From an uncultured Planctomycetales bacterium (lineage in GTDB: Bacteria > Planctomycetota > Planctomycetia > Pirellulales > S012-138): a stretch of 25,904 nt of DNA. A program made the position numbers and the translations under genes. The stretch is taken from NCBI GenBank assembly GCA_937982665.1, contig CALJLD010000098.1, positions 1-25,904 of the forward strand. The letters are read 5' to 3'. Numbering within the stretch: the stretch's first letter is position 1; each line of letters opens with the position of its first letter. Below, in pieces: positions 22,652-25,904 of the stretch. Under the pieces are notes generated by a model that worked only from the letters and a program-made list of their open reading frames with translations, ran no database searches and was not told the DNA's origin.

Positions 22652-23763
22652 GCGACAAGAAACAACGCGACGGTGAAATCCAACGGCCGGCCTGTCCCAA
22701 GGCCGCAGCCAAGAATGCCCCATGCGCGAAGTCGAACTCGCCAACGAATGGCGGTGAAGCAGAAGGCAAGTTCAATCGCCGCGCGCTGCTTGTTGGCGGT
22801 GCAACATTGGCCGCCGCCGGCGCCATCGGGCTTCCCATCGCCAGGCGATTGTTGGCCGAACGCAGCCCTGTTTTTCTGGCCTCGAATCAAAGCTACAGCG
22901 GAAACCTCGCCAGCACGATCGAGTCTGGGCTCCACGAGACCGGATTTGACTTCAACTGGATTCGCGGCCGCAAGGTGCTGCTAAAGCCGAACATGGTGGA
23001 GCCGACACGCGATGCTCCGCATATGACAACACATCCGGCCATGGTTGTTGCGGCGGCGGATGTCTTTCTCAAGCACGGCGCGGAAGTCACCGTTGGCGAA
23101 GCTCCCGGCCACGTTCGCGATACGGAAATGGCCTTGGCCGAGTCCGGTATCGGCGACGCCCTGCGGAGCGAACGACTGAAGTTTGCGGACATGAATTATC
23201 AAGACGTCAAGCAGACGTCCAATCGCGGCCACCATAGCGGCTTGCCGCATTTCTTCTTCCCCCAGGCAGTTGCCGAAGCGGACCTGGTGGTCAGCATGCC
23301 CAAGCTCAAAACGCACCATTGGGTGGGCATGACAGCCGCGATGAAGAACCTCTATGGGACTCTGCCAGGCATCAAGTACGGTTGGCCGAAGAACGTGCTG
23401 CACTACAACGGCATTCCGCAGACAGTTGTAGATATCAACTCAAGTTGCGGTCGCACAATCGGCATCGTCGACGGCATCGATTGCATGGAAGGTGACGGCC
23501 CCATCATGGGCAGCCGCAAACACATGGGCCTGGTTGCCATCGGCACAAGCTTGCCCGCCTTGGACGCAACGTTGGCCAGGGTTATTGGCCTGGACCCTAC
23601 CAAGATCAACTATCTGCAATTCGCCAGCGAGAAGCTTGGTCCAATCGAAGATTGGCAGATCGATCAGCGCGGCGAACGCTGGCAGGCGGTCGCATCACCC
23701 TTTGAGATTCTCGATCTCGACTTCCTACAGTACCTGCGGGCGGATGGTGTGCTGGTGACATAG
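22648..23763 (+). CDS. DUF362 protein with Tat-type leader
   Basis: A 371-residue protein. Residues 44-45 form the twin-arginine of a Tat-like leader (FNRRALLVGGATLAAAGAI), preceded by an unusual Cys-containing stretch (Cys16, Cys26). The mature part has the DUF362 pattern: VLLKPNMVEPTRDAPHMTTH, VVVAAADVFLKHGAEVTVGE, ADLVVSMPKLKTHHWVGMTA, AMKNLYGTLPG, IGIVDGIDCMEGDGPIMGS and LDATLARVIGLDPTKI. DUF362 occurs in proteins often linked to Fe-S or polyferredoxin domains, but no CxxCxxC is present here. Its biochemical role is not established. It is coupled by ATGA overlap to the terpene-cyclase-repeat gene, which suggests a shared pathway or complex. Confidence 0.9.
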   Translation: MSDKKQRDGEIQRPACPKAAAKNAPCAKSNSPTNGGEAEGKFNRRALLVGGATLAAAGAIGLPIARRLLAERSPVFLASNQSYSGNLASTIESGLHETGFDFNWIRGRKVLLKPNMVEPTRDAPHMTTHPAMVVAAADVFLKHGAEVTVGEAPGHVRDTEMALAESGIGDALRSERLKFADMNYQDVKQTSNRGHHSGLPHFFFPQAVAEADLVVSMPKLKTHHWVGMTAAMKNLYGTLPGIKYGWPKNVLHYNGIPQTVVDINSSCGRTIGIVDGIDCMEGDGPIMGSRKHMGLVAIGTSLPALDATLARVIGLDPTKINYLQFASEKLGPIEDWQIDQRGERWQAVASPFEILDLDFLQYLRADGVLVT

Positions 23764-23868
23764 CACTCGTGCCGAAACGATGTGCTTGTTGTCGTTTTGT
23801 TTCTTTGCTTGCTCGTGATTCTCACAGACTTCGTCGGCCGCTGCGGCGCAACATGCGAACGCACGCGC
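23764..23868. other. Convergent intergenic gap
   Basis: 105 bases between two 3' ends. A T-rich stretch (CGTTTTGTTTCTTTGC near 23793) is present, but no stem is visible before it. No other feature is seen. Confidence 0.4.
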
Positions 23869-25296
23869 TCAACCGGCAACTGGCTCCAAACCGGTTTCGC
23901 CAATGACGGCCGCTTCCTGATACGATTCGTAGTCGGTGTTGATCGACCACAGATCGCCATCTTTCTGGTGCAAGATTTGATCGGCGGCCAGCAGGCCCAT
24001 CAGGATGCTGTGATCCTGGTTGTTGTACTTGAATGCGCCGTAGCGACCGATAGGCGTTAAACGTTCGATCGTATTCAAGTATTCCGTGACCACAGCCAGA
24101 TGATCGCGATAACCGCTTTTGTAGACGGGATAACACTTGGGCACGCGGACGACAGCGCCGTCGATGATCGGCGCATCGCCAATCAGTCCAGTCGCACGGA
24201 GCTCACGGCTGCCCAGCTCGACGAGTTGTTCATCGGCCGCTTGCCAGGTTTCGTCGCCATCGTTGCACCAATACTCCAGAGCAACGATCGACTTGTCGGA
24301 ATCGCCGTACAACTGTGGCGCCCAATTGCGGAAGTTCGTGATCCGGCCAAGTTTCAGGTTCGGCGAATGCACATAGACCCATTGATCGGGGAACAGTTCC
24401 GTCGCATCCACGTGCAGATAGACAACAATCGTGTTGCGGAACGTCAGCTTGCGTGTGGCTTCCAGGACTTCTGCCGGCGTATCGTCCAAACCTTTGACCA
24501 GAAGCGTCAGCGGCATAGTCGAGACAACGTGGTCGCATTCGTAAACTCGGCCATCGACCAATTCCACCGCTCTAGCCTGGCCGTCTTTGGTAATGACACG
24601 CTTGACCGGCCGTTGCAGGTGAACTTCCCCCACAGCGTCAATGCCTTCGGCCATGCGTTCGTAGACCACACCAGTTCCGCCTGTTGGATACGCAAAGCGA
24701 TCCACCAGCGTCCGGTGTTGCTTGCGCCCAATGCGGCAGGCATTCTTGATGACTTCGCCCAGTGAGAGTTTTTTGATTCGCTGCGCGGCGAAGTCCGCAT
24801 CCAACTCCTGGCACGAGATTCCCCACAGCTTCTCGCTGTATGACTTGAAGAAGGTCTCATACAGTCTGCGGCCGAAGCGATTCACCACCCAGGATTCAAA
24901 AGTCTCCGGCTGCTGGGATGAGTCTTTCTTGCTGAGTCGGGCACGAAGGTAGCTCAAAATGCACGCCGCCGCACGGGTGGGACCAAGGTTCTTGAGCGCG
25001 TTGAACGGCTCCAGCGGATATTGAAAGAAGCGACCGTCATAGAAGATCCGCGTCAAGCGATCGACCATCACGTAATCGCCCTGCACAACTTCCAACCACA
25101 GTCGATTGACGCGGGCGTCGCTGCTAAAGAATCGATGAGGTCCCAGGTCTACGGTTTGCCCCCACATTTGCATGGAGCGGGACATCCCTCCCACTTCGGC
25201 GCTGGCTTCAAACAGCTCGATCTCAACTCCGGATTTTGCGAGCTGATACGCAGCCGTCAATCCAGCAGGACCGGCGCCGATGACACAAACTTTCAC
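23869..25296 (-). CDS. FAD-dependent oxidoreductase, protoporphyrinogen-oxidase/UDP-galactopyranose-mutase-like
   Basis: A 475-residue flavoprotein. The N-terminus MKVCVIGAGPAGLTAAYQLA is the Rossmann GxGxxG (residues 7-12), with Glu30 in ELFEAS binding the FAD ribose. It is followed by GGMSRS, VDLGPHRFFSSDARVNRLW, and FFQYPLEPFNALKNLGPTRA, which is typical of flavoproteins found with polysaccharide genes. Further segments are YETFFKSYSEKLWGISCQEL and FAYPTGGTGVVYERMAEGID, and a C-terminal FAD-binding stretch near GRYGAFKYNNQDHSILMGLL. The start is a GTG (complement of 25294-25296): GAGG lies about 6 nt before it and the fold begins there, while the longer TTG start adds 8 residues. The substrate is not predictable; a role in glycan or heme-like chemistry is possible. 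Confidence 0.88.
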   Translation of the reverse strand: MKVCVIGAGPAGLTAAYQLAKSGVEIELFEASAEVGGMSRSMQMWGQTVDLGPHRFFSSDARVNRLWLEVVQGDYVMVDRLTRIFYDGRFFQYPLEPFNALKNLGPTRAAACILSYLRARLSKKDSSQQPETFESWVVNRFGRRLYETFFKSYSEKLWGISCQELDADFAAQRIKKLSLGEVIKNACRIGRKQHRTLVDRFAYPTGGTGVVYERMAEGIDAVGEVHLQRPVKRVITKDGQARAVELVDGRVYECDHVVSTMPLTLLVKGLDDTPAEVLEATRKLTFRNTIVVYLHVDATELFPDQWVYVHSPNLKLGRITNFRNWAPQLYGDSDKSIVALEYWCNDGDETWQAADEQLVELGSRELRATGLIGDAPIIDGAVVRVPKCYPVYKSGYRDHLAVVTEYLNTIERLTPIGRYGAFKYNNQDHSILMGLLAADQILHQKDGDLWSINTDYESYQEAAVIGETGLEPVAG

Positions 25297-25552
25297 GAGA
25301 AACCTCAACGCAAGCGGCAAGCTTCTTTGCGGAATACAAGAAGCGTAGCTCGCGCCGTGGTGCCAAAAGGCAACAAGCAGACCATTGTCGGGCTGAGTCG
25401 AGCGGCAAAATCGCGCTGAAGTGAAGAATTGCTACAAGCGCCATCTGCGGGACAGCGTTCACGACAACGGTTGCCTGAGTGCTAATCGAAACGGCATCGG
25501 GTGACGTACGTTTGTACCGCTTTTCCGTTGCCGCTTCTCAACAACTGTCGGC

Positions 25553-25904
25553 ATGCTTGACCACTCGCCAACAATCGGCACAACGTCTCAGACGACACCA
25601 CTTTGGCGGCAGAGTCCGCTTTGGCGTTCCGCGGCTGTGCGGTGCGTGGCGTTGGGGATTGCATTGGCGGGGGTGCAAACACTCTTAGCCATCGCACTCA
25701 CGGCCTTCGTCAGCAATGAGCCCTATCTGGGCCTGGTGCGCTGGGACGGTTGGCTCTATGCGCATATCGCAGAGCATGGCTATCGCAGCACATTGCCGCC
25801 GGTCCGCGCAAACATGGACTTGGCCAACGTGGCTTTCTTTCCTGGTTATCCTGTGACAGCCGGGATAATCAGTCGTTGGACCTGGCTCTCGGTGCGGGCG
25901 TCGC
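25553..25904 (+). CDS. PIG-V/Gpi18-like mannosyltransferase, N-terminal fragment
   Basis: An open frame from the ATG at 25553 runs off the right edge (117 codons visible). A membrane segment (VRCVALGIALAGVQTLLAIA) is followed by LGLVRWDGWLYAHIAEHGYR and then NVAFFPGYPVTAGIISRW. The pattern R-W-D-x-x-x-Y-x-x-I-A-x-x-G-Y and N-x-AFFP-x-YP is the first-loop signature of PIG-V/Gpi18-type membrane mannosyltransferases (GT-C fold), which use polyprenyl-phosphate mannose. It is divergent from the FAD oxidoreductase gene (256-bp gap). There is no Shine-Dalgarno sequence before the ATG and no alternative in-frame start was found close upstream. The rest of the protein is outside the window. Confidence 0.8.
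   Translation, partial: MLDHSPTIGTTSQTTPLWRQSPLWRSAAVRCVALGIALAGVQTLLAIALTAFVSNEPYLGLVRWDGWLYAHIAEHGYRSTLPPVRANMDLANVAFFPGYPVTAGIISRWTWLSVRAS

Overview
The window reads as chromosomal DNA of a planctomycete, most likely Pirellulales-like. It is moderately GC-rich and loosely packed, with single genes on alternating strands, long gaps and few operons. Many starts lack a Shine-Dalgarno sequence. Several gene types support this placement: HAAS/permease-prefix proteins beside a PadR regulator, secretin-type STN-like domains ending in a QT-x-x-(V/A)-H segment, a short protein with an LTGQDFG-x-D-x-x-x-W motif, twin-arginine-type leaders, and low-complexity GGCTAG/CCTTACC tracts between genes. The assignment rests on family recognition, not on a search.

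Left part (1-3600). The window opens with the tail of a flavoprotein of the HI0933/YhiN type. Next comes a PadR-type repressor whose promoter carries an AT-rich palindrome over its -35 box. Two tandem paralogous membrane proteins follow, each with a cytoplasmic HAAS domain, one membrane segment and an outward STN-like domain. The paralogs are nearly identical over the first ~260 bp and diverge abruptly after it. The three genes look like one regulatory unit, separated by purine- or pyrimidine-rich tracts. A CoA-binding-fold protein lies on the opposite strand.

Middle part (3600-11850). A YjbQ-family enzyme is followed by two small accessory genes. A 42-bp degenerate direct repeat occurs at the 3' end of each. 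On the minus strand are a DUF4261 protein and an NAD-type isocitrate/isopropylmalate dehydrogenase. On the plus strand are a multi-membrane-segment GT39/ArnT-like glycosyltransferase and a GT4 glycosyltransferase. The GT4 gene is bracketed by two hairpins of the GTCATTCC...GGAATGAC type. A Tat-leader protein of unknown function ends this part.

Right part (11850-25904). In order: a degenerate receiver-like protein, Mrp (Fe-S carrier ATPase), a small two-span membrane protein, an ABC-2-type permease without an ATPase, an HtrA-like protease with two PDZ domains, a rhomboid protease, a low-complexity membrane-anchored protein, and a second GT39-like glycosyltransferase. A terpene-cyclase-repeat protein is coupled by an ATGA overlap to a Tat-leader DUF362 protein. 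An FAD-dependent oxidoreductase of the protoporphyrinogen-oxidase/UDP-galactopyranose-mutase-like type follows. The window ends in the start of a PIG-V/Gpi18-like mannosyltransferase.

Envelope and glycan functions recur: two GT39-like proteins, one GT4, one PIG-V-like protein, the FAD enzyme, the ABC-2 permease, HtrA and rhomboid. They are scattered rather than in one cluster. No rRNA, tRNA, CRISPR array, transposase or phage gene was seen. The best candidates for something undescribed are the PadR/HAAS-STN unit and the repeat-flanked small genes at 4.4-5.3 kb.
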